Assembly: GCF_039993895.1 (NCBI RefSeq)
Contig: NZ_CP121194.1
Span: 1,674,001-1,738,000, forward strand
DNA length: 64,000 nucleotides
Source of the DNA: Edaphobacter paludis
Lineage (GTDB): Bacteria > Acidobacteriota > Terriglobia > Terriglobales > Acidobacteriaceae
Direction of reading: 5' to 3'
In this document: positions 28,014 to 35,041 of the stretch, piece by piece
Numbering within the stretch: position 1 is the stretch's first letter
Layout: the number at the start of each line of letters is the position of its first letter
Notes under the pieces: generated by a model
The model's input: the letters and a program-made list of their open reading frames with translations, nothing else
Told to the model about the DNA's origin: nothing
Database searches by the model: none
Position numbers and translations under genes: made by a program

Positions 28014-28400
28014 AGAAATCCTTCGAAAGGCCCCTTACTTATAGTGGCGGAGGATGAGCGGATTCCGGTGACAAAACCAGAACCGGGAGAACGGGAGAAA
28101 AAACTCCGCATCTAGCTGACGGAGAACCGTCGAGTGATCGAACTTCGCCGATCTACTCGATAAACTGTTGGCGACGGCAAGATGTTCTTCCGTCGCGCTG
28201 CGTATATATAGACAGACGAGAAAAGACGAGGAAAAGGTTGTAGCAGGCGCCGTGCTTTGGGGAGTAACTTTGCTTGATGTGCCGGCACTCTGCGAATTGC
28301 CTACTATAAGTATAGTGCCGGAAGGCTATCTGATTGACACTGATACTTTTGTGGTATCCAAGAAAAGGGCATAAACCGCAGTCAGGAGAGAGTTTCCTTT
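28014..28400. other. 387-bp divergent intergenic region, tonB-galE
   Basis: No credible gene. It holds an 8-bp inverted repeat CCGGCACT/AGTGCCGG (28282-28289 and 28314-28321) and, just downstream, a perfect TTGACA at 28334-28339 that could be the -35 of a galE promoter, with a poor -10 (TATCCA at 28355, 15-bp spacer). The galE Shine-Dalgarno is AGGAGAGAG. Confidence 0.5.
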
Positions 28401-29369
28401 ATGAACATTTTAGTAACGGGCGGCGCTGGATATATCGGGGGAACAGTAACGAGGATGTTGTTGGCAGCGGGGCATTCGGTGACGGTGCTCGATAACTTGT
28501 GCCACAGCAAGAGATCCGCGGTCGCGGAAGGCGCAGAGTTCGTGTTTGGAGATTTGGCGGACCGTCCGCTGGTGGAAAAAACGCTGAAAGATGGGCGTTT
28601 CGATGGCGTCATGCACTTCGCAGCTTTGATCGAGGCCGGCGAGAGCATGAAGAAGCCGGAGATTTATTTTCGGAACAATACAGCCTCGACCCTGACGCTG
28701 CTGGAGGCGATGCTCGCTACTGGCCACGACAGGTTGGTCTTTAGCTCGACGGCCGCCTGCTATGGAGAACCTGAGACAACACCGATTGATGAGGATGCGA
28801 AGTTGCAGCCGACCAATCCTTATGGGGAGAGTAAACTCCTTGTAGAGCACATGCTTCGATGGATGAACCTCATCCATAACTTTAAGTATGCCAGTCTGCG
28901 CTATTTTAATGTCGCGGGGGCGATTGAGGGATATGGAGAGGCCCATGAACCCGAATCACACCTGATTCCGCTCATACTCGACGTGGCGCTGGGGCGGCGC
29001 GAGAACATCAAGATCTTTGGACGAGACTATCCGACGAAGGATGGGACCTGCATCCGGGACTATATCCATGTGCGCGATCTGGCCGAGGCGCATCTGCTTG
29101 CTTTGGAAGCACTTAATCACAATAGCCGATTGATTTACAACCTTGGCAACGGACAGGGATTTACGGTGCTGGAGGTGATCGAATCGGTCCGACGCGTGAC
29201 CGGAAAGCCGATTCCGGTTGAGGAACACGAGCGTCGGCCAGGCGATCCCGCGGTACTGGTTGCGAGTTCGGAGAAGATCAAGGCGGAGTTGGGCTGGAAG
29301 CCGCACCTGGCTGAGCTGGACACGATCATTGCCAGTGCCTGGGAGTGGCATCAGAGGCGCTATGTATGA
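28401..29369 (+). CDS. galE: UDP-glucose 4-epimerase
   Basis: An extended short-chain dehydrogenase of 322 residues. The NAD-binding TGGAGYIGG is at the N-terminus, then HFAALIEAGESM, the SSTAACYGEP substrate loop, the catalytic pair in NPYGESK and the LRYFNVAGA motif characteristic of GalE. It interconverts UDP-glucose and UDP-galactose for polysaccharide or lipopolysaccharide synthesis. It stands alone, followed by a DUF421 gene after 74 nt. Confidence 0.92.
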   Translation: MNILVTGGAGYIGGTVTRMLLAAGHSVTVLDNLCHSKRSAVAEGAEFVFGDLADRPLVEKTLKDGRFDGVMHFAALIEAGESMKKPEIYFRNNTASTLTLLEAMLATGHDRLVFSSTAACYGEPETTPIDEDAKLQPTNPYGESKLLVEHMLRWMNLIHNFKYASLRYFNVAGAIEGYGEAHEPESHLIPLILDVALGRRENIKIFGRDYPTKDGTCIRDYIHVRDLAEAHLLALEALNHNSRLIYNLGNGQGFTVLEVIESVRRVTGKPIPVEEHERRPGDPAVLVASSEKIKAELGWKPHLAELDTIIASAWEWHQRRYV

Positions 29370-29443
29370 CAATTGGCGGTTGAGGAGACATTGCTTTTTA
29401 TTAGGTCATTGAACTGCCATAAACGCAAAGGAGCAATTTTTTC

Positions 29444-30019
29444 GTGATCGAGAGCATGTTTCACCTTCACCTGCCGATTCTTGAGAAGCTGCTGCGGCCC
29501 ATGATCGTCTACCTGTTCCTGATTGGGTTCCTTCGGCTGTTCGGCAAGCGCGAGTTGGCGCAGTTGAATCCGTTCGACCTGGTGGTTCTGCTGAGTCTGT
29601 CGAACACGGTGCAGAATGCGATGATCGGAGACGACAACTCCGTCACCGGTGGCATTATCGGCGCATTCGCGCTGCTGGCGATCAACTGGCTGCTGACGCT
29701 TGTGCTGTTCAAAAGTCCAAAGCTGGACAAGATCATCGAGGGCACAGAGACCGTGCTGATCCGGCATGGCGTCGTGGATGAGACGGCGATGAAAAAAGAG
29801 GCACTCACGGACGTGGAGTTGAAGTCGGTGCTGCATAAGCAGGGACTCAATGAATACTCTGAGGTGGAGAAGTGCGTTCTCGAGCCAAACGGCACGTTCT
29901 ATGTGGAGGCGAAGGTTCCAAGTTCCGATGATGCGGAACGGATAGAGATACTGGCTCTGGTGCGGTCGCTTTCAATTGAGGTGCGGGAACTGAAAGGGCT
30001 GCTGGCGGCGCGAGGTTAA
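29444..30019 (+). CDS. DUF421 (YetF-like) membrane protein
   Basis: 191 residues with about three N-terminal membrane helices (IVYLFLIGFLRLFGKRELAQLNPFDLVVLLSLSNTVQNAMIG) followed by a cytoplasmic alpha/beta domain (LIRHGVVDETAMKKEALTDVELKSVLHKQG, FYVEAKV), the standard DUF421/YetF plan. Function is unknown; relatives in Bacillus affect spore or envelope properties. The start is GTG 29444 with AAGGAG upstream. It precedes the fluoride island, but that has its own promoter. Confidence 0.85.
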   Translation: MIESMFHLHLPILEKLLRPMIVYLFLIGFLRLFGKRELAQLNPFDLVVLLSLSNTVQNAMIGDDNSVTGGIIGAFALLAINWLLTLVLFKSPKLDKIIEGTETVLIRHGVVDETAMKKEALTDVELKSVLHKQGLNEYSEVEKCVLEPNGTFYVEAKVPSSDDAERIEILALVRSLSIEVRELKGLLAARG

Positions 30020-30042
30020 GTGATGCGATGATCGCTGTTTGT

Positions 30043-30070
30043 TTGCGCAGCGAATGGTTGTGCGGATAAT
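30043..30070 (+). promoter_or_regulatory. Candidate promoter of the crcB unit
   Basis: TTGCGC (30043-30048) and GATAAT (30065-30070) are separated by 16 bp. The predicted transcription start, around 30077, falls immediately before the fluoride aptamer. Confidence 0.5.
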
Positions 30071-30079
30071 ATCAACCCG

Positions 30080-30129
30080 AGGGGAATGGGGTTTCCCGAA
30101 ACCGTCCACCAGGACTGATGACTCCTGCC
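30080..30129 (+). ncRNA. Fluoride riboswitch 1 (crcB motif)
   Basis: The sequence follows the crcB-motif consensus: GGGGAATGGGGT-TTCCC (P2 with its loop), AAACCG, a GTCC-ACCA-GGAC stem (P3), then CTGATGACTCC. GGGGT (30088-30092) pairs with ACTCC (30121-30125) as P1. TCCTGCC (30123-30129) can instead pair with GGCAGGA (30168-30174), which contains the crcB Shine-Dalgarno and the A of its ATG. That predicts a translational ON switch that exposes the ribosome site when fluoride binds. Confidence 0.9.
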
Positions 30130-30173
30130 AATTCAATACGCTCCGCCAAGGCGGGGCATACTACGAGGGCAGG

Positions 30174-30599
30174 ATGTCTACCTATTTCTGGATAACACTG
30201 GGCAGCGCACTCGGTGGTGTCCTGCGTTATGCGCTTACACGGCTCACTCTGGACAGCAGCACGAATTTTCCATGGGGCACGATCCTCATCAATGTGCTCG
30301 GCTGCTTCGTCATCGGATTCTTCGGCACGTTGACCTTTCCGGGTGGCCGGTTCGAAATTCCGGAAAACATCCGGCTATTTGTAATGGTGGGATTATGCGG
30401 CGGGTTTACGACCTTCTCTTCCTTCAGCCTGCAGACCTTTGACCTGCTGCGGACGGGGGAGTGGAGCCGTGCTCTGGCGAACGTCACACTATCCGTCGTG
30501 CTATGCCTCGGTTCCGTGGCCCTGGGGCATATGGTCGCTCATCATAGCAATAAAGTCTTTGCTGTCGCCGCGAATCAGGAAGAAGAATATACCGGCTGA
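30174..30599 (+). CDS. crcB: Fluoride channel CrcB/Fluc
   Basis: A 141-residue protein with four predicted membrane helices. It has the conserved NVLGCFVIGF (Asn40) and GGFTTFSSFS (residues 76-85), the Phe-box region that lines the fluoride pore, plus GALLRY-like GGVLRYALTR at the N-terminus. Dimers passively export F-. The ATG at 30174 follows GAGGGCAGG; the open frame upstream runs through the riboswitch and is not coding. Its riboswitch leader makes the function near certain. Confidence 0.95.
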   Translation: MSTYFWITLGSALGGVLRYALTRLTLDSSTNFPWGTILINVLGCFVIGFFGTLTFPGGRFEIPENIRLFVMVGLCGGFTTFSSFSLQTFDLLRTGEWSRALANVTLSVVLCLGSVALGHMVAHHSNKVFAVAANQEEEYTG

Positions 30600-30609
30600 T
30601 AGAACCTCG

Positions 30610-30638
30610 TTGACCTCTAATCTTGCGCTTGATAGTCT
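30610..30638 (+). promoter_or_regulatory. Candidate promoter of the CLC unit
   Basis: TTGACC (30610-30615) and TAGTCT (30633-30638) are 17 bp apart, just after the crcB stop and before the second aptamer. The -35 is good and the -10 weak. Confidence 0.4.
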
Positions 30639-30652
30639 ACGGCTACAACTCT

Positions 30653-30710
30653 GGGTGATGGAGTTCGCCCTAACCGCCTGTGCTTCCTGCGCAAGCTGAT
30701 GACTCCTACG
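30653..30710 (+). ncRNA. Fluoride riboswitch 2 (crcB motif)
   Basis: A second close match to the consensus: GGGTGATGGAGTTCGCCC, then TAACCGCC, a TGTGC/GCGCA stem, then GCTGATGACTCCTACG. P2 pairs GGGTG with CGCCC, and P1 pairs GGAGT (30660-30664) with ACTCC (30702-30706). The competing hairpin pairs CTCCTACG (30703-30710) with CGTAGGGG (30715-30722), burying the AGGGGG Shine-Dalgarno of the CLC gene. It is again a predicted translational ON switch. Confidence 0.92.
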
Positions 30711-30728
30711 ACATCGTAGGGGGTTACT

Positions 30729-32474
30729 TTGCCAAAAAATAACGTGGTGTGGTCTGGCGGCGAGCAAGCGCACATCCTTGTCGATCTGCTTCGCTGGCTG
30801 GTTATTGCGACCTTGGCTGGAGTTTTGGCTGGCTCGGCTTCCGCACTGTTGCTTGCATCACTGGAGTGGGCGACTGCGGTGCGCGAAAGCCACAAGTGGA
30901 TCATCGCCTTGCTGCCGCTGGCGGGTCTCTTTGTTGGCTGCCTCTACAAATATCTCGGCAGTTCGGTTGAGGCGGGCAACAACCTCATTATCGATGAGAT
31001 TCATGATCCGAAGGCGGTGCTTCCCCTGCGGATGACCCCGCTCATTCTGTTGGGAACGGCGATTACACATCTCTTTGGCGGGTCGGCTGGGCGCGAAGGA
31101 ACGGCAATCCAAGCTGGGGCGTCGTTGGCCGATCAATTGACCGGAATCTTCGGTCTCGATGCGAGAGACAGGCGCATTCTGTTGATGGCAGGGATCAGCG
31201 GCGGGTTCGGCTCGGTGTTTGGCACTCCTCTTTCGGGAGCCATCTTTGGCATTGAAGTGCTGGCGATTGGCCGCATCGGATACGACGGGATCTTTCCATG
31301 CTTTGTGGGAGCATTCGTGGGCGACTTTGTTACCCGCGCTTGGGGCATTCACCATACGGTCTACCGGGTCACCTCGGTTCCTTCACTGACCTTCACAGGC
31401 TTTCTTTGCGCAATTGCCGCGGGCGTTGCCTTTGGGCTGGTTGGCATGGCATTTGCAAAGACGACGCATGCAATCTCTCACTGGGGTAAGAAGACGATTG
31501 CATGGGCGCCGCTGCGGCCATTTACTGGAGGCGTCATTGTTGCAGTGGCGGTCCTTGCGGTTGGCACGACGAAGTACATTGGCCTCGGGATACCGACGAT
31601 TGTTGCCGCGTTCGCGACCCATCTACCGCCATATGATTTTGCCGCCAAGTTTCTCTTTACCGCGGTCACGCTGGGCTTCGGGTTCAAGGGCGGCGAAGTC
31701 ACTCCTCTTTTCTATATTGGAGCCACTCTGGGCAACGCCCTTGCATGGCTGCTTCCGTTGCCGTCGACACTGCTAGCAGGGATGGGGTTTGTGGCGGTCT
31801 TCGCCGGAGCGGCCAACACTCCGATTGCATCGTCCCTGATGGCTGTGGAGTTGTTCGGCGCCGAGGCTGGGGCATATGCAGCGATTGCCTGCGTCGTCAG
31901 CTATCTGTTCTCGGGGCACGCCGGTATCTACCACTCGCAGCGGGTTGGCCGCAGCAAGCACGCCAAAACGATCGGCGAGGAAGGTATGTCGCTCGCCTTT
32001 GTAGCGAAGGGAAGACTCGGACGGGTGCTCAATCCTTTGACGGACCTTAACGATTTTGGATTCTTGAAAGGAGAATCGATGAGTGAAGTTAGCGTATTGA
32101 GGCTTTACTTTGCGGCCTCGGACGTACACGGCACGGATTCGTGGTGGAAGCGGTTGTCGCCGCAACCGCTTGGCTCTTACCTGTTACGCCAAGCGAAAGA
32201 GATGGGTATCGAACAGGCATTGCTGCACCGCGTGATCGGCGGTTATCTCAAGAACCAGAACCTTGTGATGGATACGGGAGAGATTTCTCCGGCGAGACTG
32301 CCGCAGTGTCTCGAACTGGTGGGAGATGAGGAGCTGTTACATGCGTTTCTGAAGCAGAATAGCGAGCAGTTGAAGACGGTGCGGCCAGTTTTTCTGCGGG
32401 CCGAAGATGCCCGTATTGAGGCGGAGATTGAGGAGAACGAGATTCAAGAGATGCTCGATCTTGAAGGAAGATAA
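30729..32474 (+). CDS. CLC-type fluoride/proton antiporter with DUF190-like tail
   Basis: 581 residues. The first about 430 are a CLC membrane domain: GGSAGREGTAIQAG holds gating Glu123, GNNLIID (83-89) stands where chloride CLCs have GSGIP, and GFKGGEVTPLF replaces the usual GxFxP loop. These changes, and control by a fluoride riboswitch, point to the CLC-F clade that exports F- in exchange for protons. Residues about 453-560 look like DUF190, a PII-like domain: VLRLYFAASD, LLRQAKEMGIEQALLHRVIGGY and LPQCLELVGDEELLHAFL. The start is TTG at 30729, 5 nt after AGGGGG. An internal ATG with AGGAG at 32079 may yield the tail alone. Without the riboswitch it would be read as a generic chloride channel. 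Confidence 0.85.
   Translation: MPKNNVVWSGGEQAHILVDLLRWLVIATLAGVLAGSASALLLASLEWATAVRESHKWIIALLPLAGLFVGCLYKYLGSSVEAGNNLIIDEIHDPKAVLPLRMTPLILLGTAITHLFGGSAGREGTAIQAGASLADQLTGIFGLDARDRRILLMAGISGGFGSVFGTPLSGAIFGIEVLAIGRIGYDGIFPCFVGAFVGDFVTRAWGIHHTVYRVTSVPSLTFTGFLCAIAAGVAFGLVGMAFAKTTHAISHWGKKTIAWAPLRPFTGGVIVAVAVLAVGTTKYIGLGIPTIVAAFATHLPPYDFAAKFLFTAVTLGFGFKGGEVTPLFYIGATLGNALAWLLPLPSTLLAGMGFVAVFAGAANTPIASSLMAVELFGAEAGAYAAIACVVSYLFSGHAGIYHSQRVGRSKHAKTIGEEGMSLAFVAKGRLGRVLNPLTDLNDFGFLKGESMSEVSVLRLYFAASDVHGTDSWWKRLSPQPLGSYLLRQAKEMGIEQALLHRVIGGYLKNQNLVMDTGEISPARLPQCLELVGDEELLHAFLKQNSEQLKTVRPVFLRAEDARIEAEIEENEIQEMLDLEGR
32069..32081 (+). promoter_or_regulatory. Internal ribosome site within the CLC gene
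   Basis: AGGAG (32069-32073) lies 5 nt before an in-frame ATG (Met451) that begins exactly at the DUF190-like domain. Initiation there would give a free 131-residue protein, the usual size class of stand-alone DUF190 proteins. Confidence 0.45.
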
Positions 32475-32571
32475 ACTTTCAGATCCAAATAATGGACGTT
32501 AATGGCTTTTCCGCAGGCGGCTGGACAGATGGTGTCCTCTACAATCGAGCGAGTGAGGAACATGCCCAGTT

Positions 32572-34743
32572 ATGAGCCCAATTCGCCCGCGCAAGAACGA
32601 TTCCAGGATGTTGAGGATATTTTTTCTGACTGCCTTTAGCGCCATTGCCTTAAGTTCAGCCGCTGCACCTGCTTTTGCTGCCGGGGTGGAGTTTGGACCA
32701 TCCAATCCGTTTTATGCACAGAGCAAGCTGCCGTTTCAGGCGCCCCCATTCGACAAGATCAAAGACAGCGATTATCAGCCGGCGATTGAGGCCGGCATGG
32801 CGCAGCAGCTTGTGGAGATGAAGGCGATTGCTGATAATCCCGCCCCACCTACATTCGAGAACACACTGGTTGCGATGGAGAAGACGGGCCAGTTGTTCGA
32901 TCGCGTGATGATGGTGTTCAACGGCGTCACCGGCGCGAACATGAATCCTGTATTGCAAAAGGTGCAGGATATCGAAGCGCCGAAGCTGGCTGCGCATGAC
33001 GATGCTATCTATCTGGACTCGAAGCTGTTTCATCGCGTCGAGACGGTCTACAAAGAGCGTGAGTCGCTCAAGCTCGATCCTGAGTCGTTGAAGCTGGTGG
33101 ATTTTTACTACAAAAAGTTTGTTCACTCCGGGGCGAATCTCTCGAATTCAGACAAGGCGGAGCTGAAGAAGCTGAATGAAGAGGAATCGACGCTCTCGAA
33201 TGCCTTTATCACCAAGCTGCTGGCTGCGACGAAAGATGCAGCCTATGTAACCACCGACACGGCTGCCCTGGCAGGCCTCAGCGAGGCGCAGATTGCCGGG
33301 GCGGCAGAGGCCGCGAAGGAGCGGGGGAAGCAAGGTTGGCTGCTTCCGCTGCAGAACACCACGCAGCAACCGGACCTGATTTCGTTGAGCAACCGCGATA
33401 CGCGGAAGGCACTGTTCGAGGATTCGTGGACGCGGGCGGAACGAGGCGGCGCAGACGATACGCGCGCCACCATTGCCCGGCTTGCTCAAATTCGTGCGGA
33501 GAAGGCAAAGCTGCTGGGTTATCCGAACTTTGCCGCGTGGACGCTGGAGAATCAGATGGCGAAGACGCCCGAGGCCGCTCTGAAGTTTATGAACGATCTC
33601 GTTCCCGCTGCCACAGCGAAAGCAGCTTCCGAAGCGAAGGACATTCAGGCAGTCATCGATCAGCAGAAGGGCGGTTTTACACTACAGCCGTGGGACTGGG
33701 AGTTCTATTCGGAGCAGGTGCGCAAGGCCCGCTACGATCTGGACGAGGCGCAGGTGAAGCCGTACTTCGAGTTGAACAATGTGCTGCAGAATGGCGTGTT
33801 CTATGCCGCGAATCAGCTCTATGGACTGACGTTCAAAGAACGGAAGGACATTCCGGTGTACAACCCAGACGTGCGCGTCTTTGAGGTGTTTAACCCGGAC
33901 GGCAAGCCACTGGCGCTGTTCTATTGCGACTATTTCAAGCGCGACAACAAGAACGGCGGCGCGTGGATGGATGTCTTCGTCGGCCAGTCAAAACTGCTGG
34001 GCACGCTTCCCGTGGTGTTTAACGTCGCCAACTTCACTAAGCCTGCGGCAGGCGAGCCAGCGCTGATCAGCTTTACTGATGCAACGACGATGTTCCATGA
34101 ATTCGGCCACGCGCTGCATGGCATGTTCGCCGACACGGAGTATCCAAGTCTCTCCGGCACGTCGGTGCCACGCGACTTTGTCGAGTTCCCGTCGCAGTTC
34201 AATGAGCACTGGGCGACCTATCCGGCGGTTTTCAACCACTACGCAAAGCATTACAAAACCGGTGCGCCGATGCCTGCGGAACTGGCGGCGAAGATCAAGA
34301 AGGCGGCGACATTCAATCAGGGATATCTGTTGACCGAACTTTTGTCTGCAGCTGAGCTGGACATGCAGTGGCACACGCTTCCTGCCGACGCGCCGCTGCA
34401 GGATCCCGATACATTCGAAAAAGCGGCGCTGGAGAAGACGCACCTCGACATCAGCTATGTGCCGCCGCGCTATCGTTCCAGCTACTTCATGCACATATGG
34501 GGGACCGGTTATGCGGCTGGCTACTACGCCTACCTGTGGACGGAGATGCTGGACGACGATGCGTACCAGTGGTTCGAGGACAACGGCGGCCTGACCAGGG
34601 CCAATGGCGACCGCTTCCGCCAGATGGTGCTCTCACGAGGCAACACCGAAGACCTCGCAAAGATGTATGCGACATGGCTTGGGAAACAGCCTTATGTTGA
34701 GCCGATGCTCAAAGACCGTGGTCTGGAGCCTTCCGGTAAATAA
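32572..34743 (+). CDS. dcp: M3 family peptidyl-dipeptidase
   Basis: 723 residues with a signal peptide (ALSSAAAPAFAA). The M3 zinc site is H509EFGH513 with the third ligand Glu538 in DFVEF. Around it are the family elements WMDVFVGQ, FTDATTMFHEFGHALHGMF and YRSSYFMHIWGTGYAAGYYAYLW. It removes dipeptides from the C-termini of oligopeptides; the signal peptide suggests a periplasmic location. The ATG at 32572 has GTGAGGAA a little far upstream. Downstream lies a strong UUCG-capped terminator. Confidence 0.92.
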   Translation: MSPIRPRKNDSRMLRIFFLTAFSAIALSSAAAPAFAAGVEFGPSNPFYAQSKLPFQAPPFDKIKDSDYQPAIEAGMAQQLVEMKAIADNPAPPTFENTLVAMEKTGQLFDRVMMVFNGVTGANMNPVLQKVQDIEAPKLAAHDDAIYLDSKLFHRVETVYKERESLKLDPESLKLVDFYYKKFVHSGANLSNSDKAELKKLNEEESTLSNAFITKLLAATKDAAYVTTDTAALAGLSEAQIAGAAEAAKERGKQGWLLPLQNTTQQPDLISLSNRDTRKALFEDSWTRAERGGADDTRATIARLAQIRAEKAKLLGYPNFAAWTLENQMAKTPEAALKFMNDLVPAATAKAASEAKDIQAVIDQQKGGFTLQPWDWEFYSEQVRKARYDLDEAQVKPYFELNNVLQNGVFYAANQLYGLTFKERKDIPVYNPDVRVFEVFNPDGKPLALFYCDYFKRDNKNGGAWMDVFVGQSKLLGTLPVVFNVANFTKPAAGEPALISFTDATTMFHEFGHALHGMFADTEYPSLSGTSVPRDFVEFPSQFNEHWATYPAVFNHYAKHYKTGAPMPAELAAKIKKAATFNQGYLLTELLSAAELDMQWHTLPADAPLQDPDTFEKAALEKTHLDISYVPPRYRSSYFMHIWGTGYAAGYYAYLWTEMLDDDAYQWFEDNGGLTRANGDRFRQMVLSRGNTEDLAKMYATWLGKQPYVEPMLKDRGLEPSGK

Positions 34744-34757
34744 ATCAGAGTGGGCTC

Positions 34758-34794
34758 GCTGTCAGTCTTTCTTCGGAGAGACTGACAGCTTTTC
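34758..34794 (+). terminator. dcp intrinsic terminator with UUCG loop
   Basis: GCTGTCAGTCTTTC (34758-34771) pairs with GAGAGACTGACAGC (34776-34789) around a TTCG tetraloop, with one G-T wobble, followed by TTTT. It lies 15 nt after the dcp stop and overlaps the last codons of the convergent small membrane gene. Confidence 0.85.
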
Positions 34795-34956
34795 CCTCGC
34801 GTGACGATAGCGCTCCGGCGGTGTGTCGAGCTGCGAGTCGCGGATGGCGGCACGATAACCGCCCATGTAGATGGAGTACATGACGGCCAGCGCGCAGCCT
34901 ACACCGAAGGCAAAGCCCAGAAAAAAACCGATTGAGGCTGTCAAGTAAAAGGGCAT
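34762..34956 (-). CDS. Small single-helix membrane protein
   Basis: 64 residues: one hydrophobic helix near the N-terminus ([32 protein letters not shown]) followed by a charged tail ending SVSPKKD. No family is recognised. The ATG at 34956 places the helix at the start; the frame further upstream enters the acs promoter region and has no support. The 3' end overlaps the dcp terminator. It is probably real because the reading frame gives a coherent membrane protein, but the evidence is modest. Confidence 0.5.
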   Translation of the reverse strand: MPFYLTASIGFFLGFAFGVGCALAVMYSIYMGGYRAAIRDSQLDTPPERYRHAREKLSVSPKKD

Positions 34957-34982
34957 GATGTTGAAGTCTATCGCGTGCCGGT

Positions 34983-35010
34983 TTGCCGAGGGTGCAATGG
35001 ATGCTATACC
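34983..35010 (+). promoter_or_regulatory. Candidate acs promoter
   Basis: TTGCCG (34983-34988) and TATACC (35005-35010), spaced by 16 bp, would start transcription about 25 nt before the acs GTG, leaving a short leader with GGAGG. Confidence 0.45.
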
Positions 35011-35041
35011 TTTTTTCGATAAGGGACCTGGAGGTTTTTGC

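Noticed and set aside
28168..28374. 68-residue open frame in the tonB-galE gap
   Set aside because: TTG start without a Shine-Dalgarno, no recognisable family, composition like non-coding DNA; treated as intergenic.
30039..30173. Upstream extension of the crcB open frame
   Set aside because: It is translated riboswitch sequence; the Fluc protein begins at ATG 30174.
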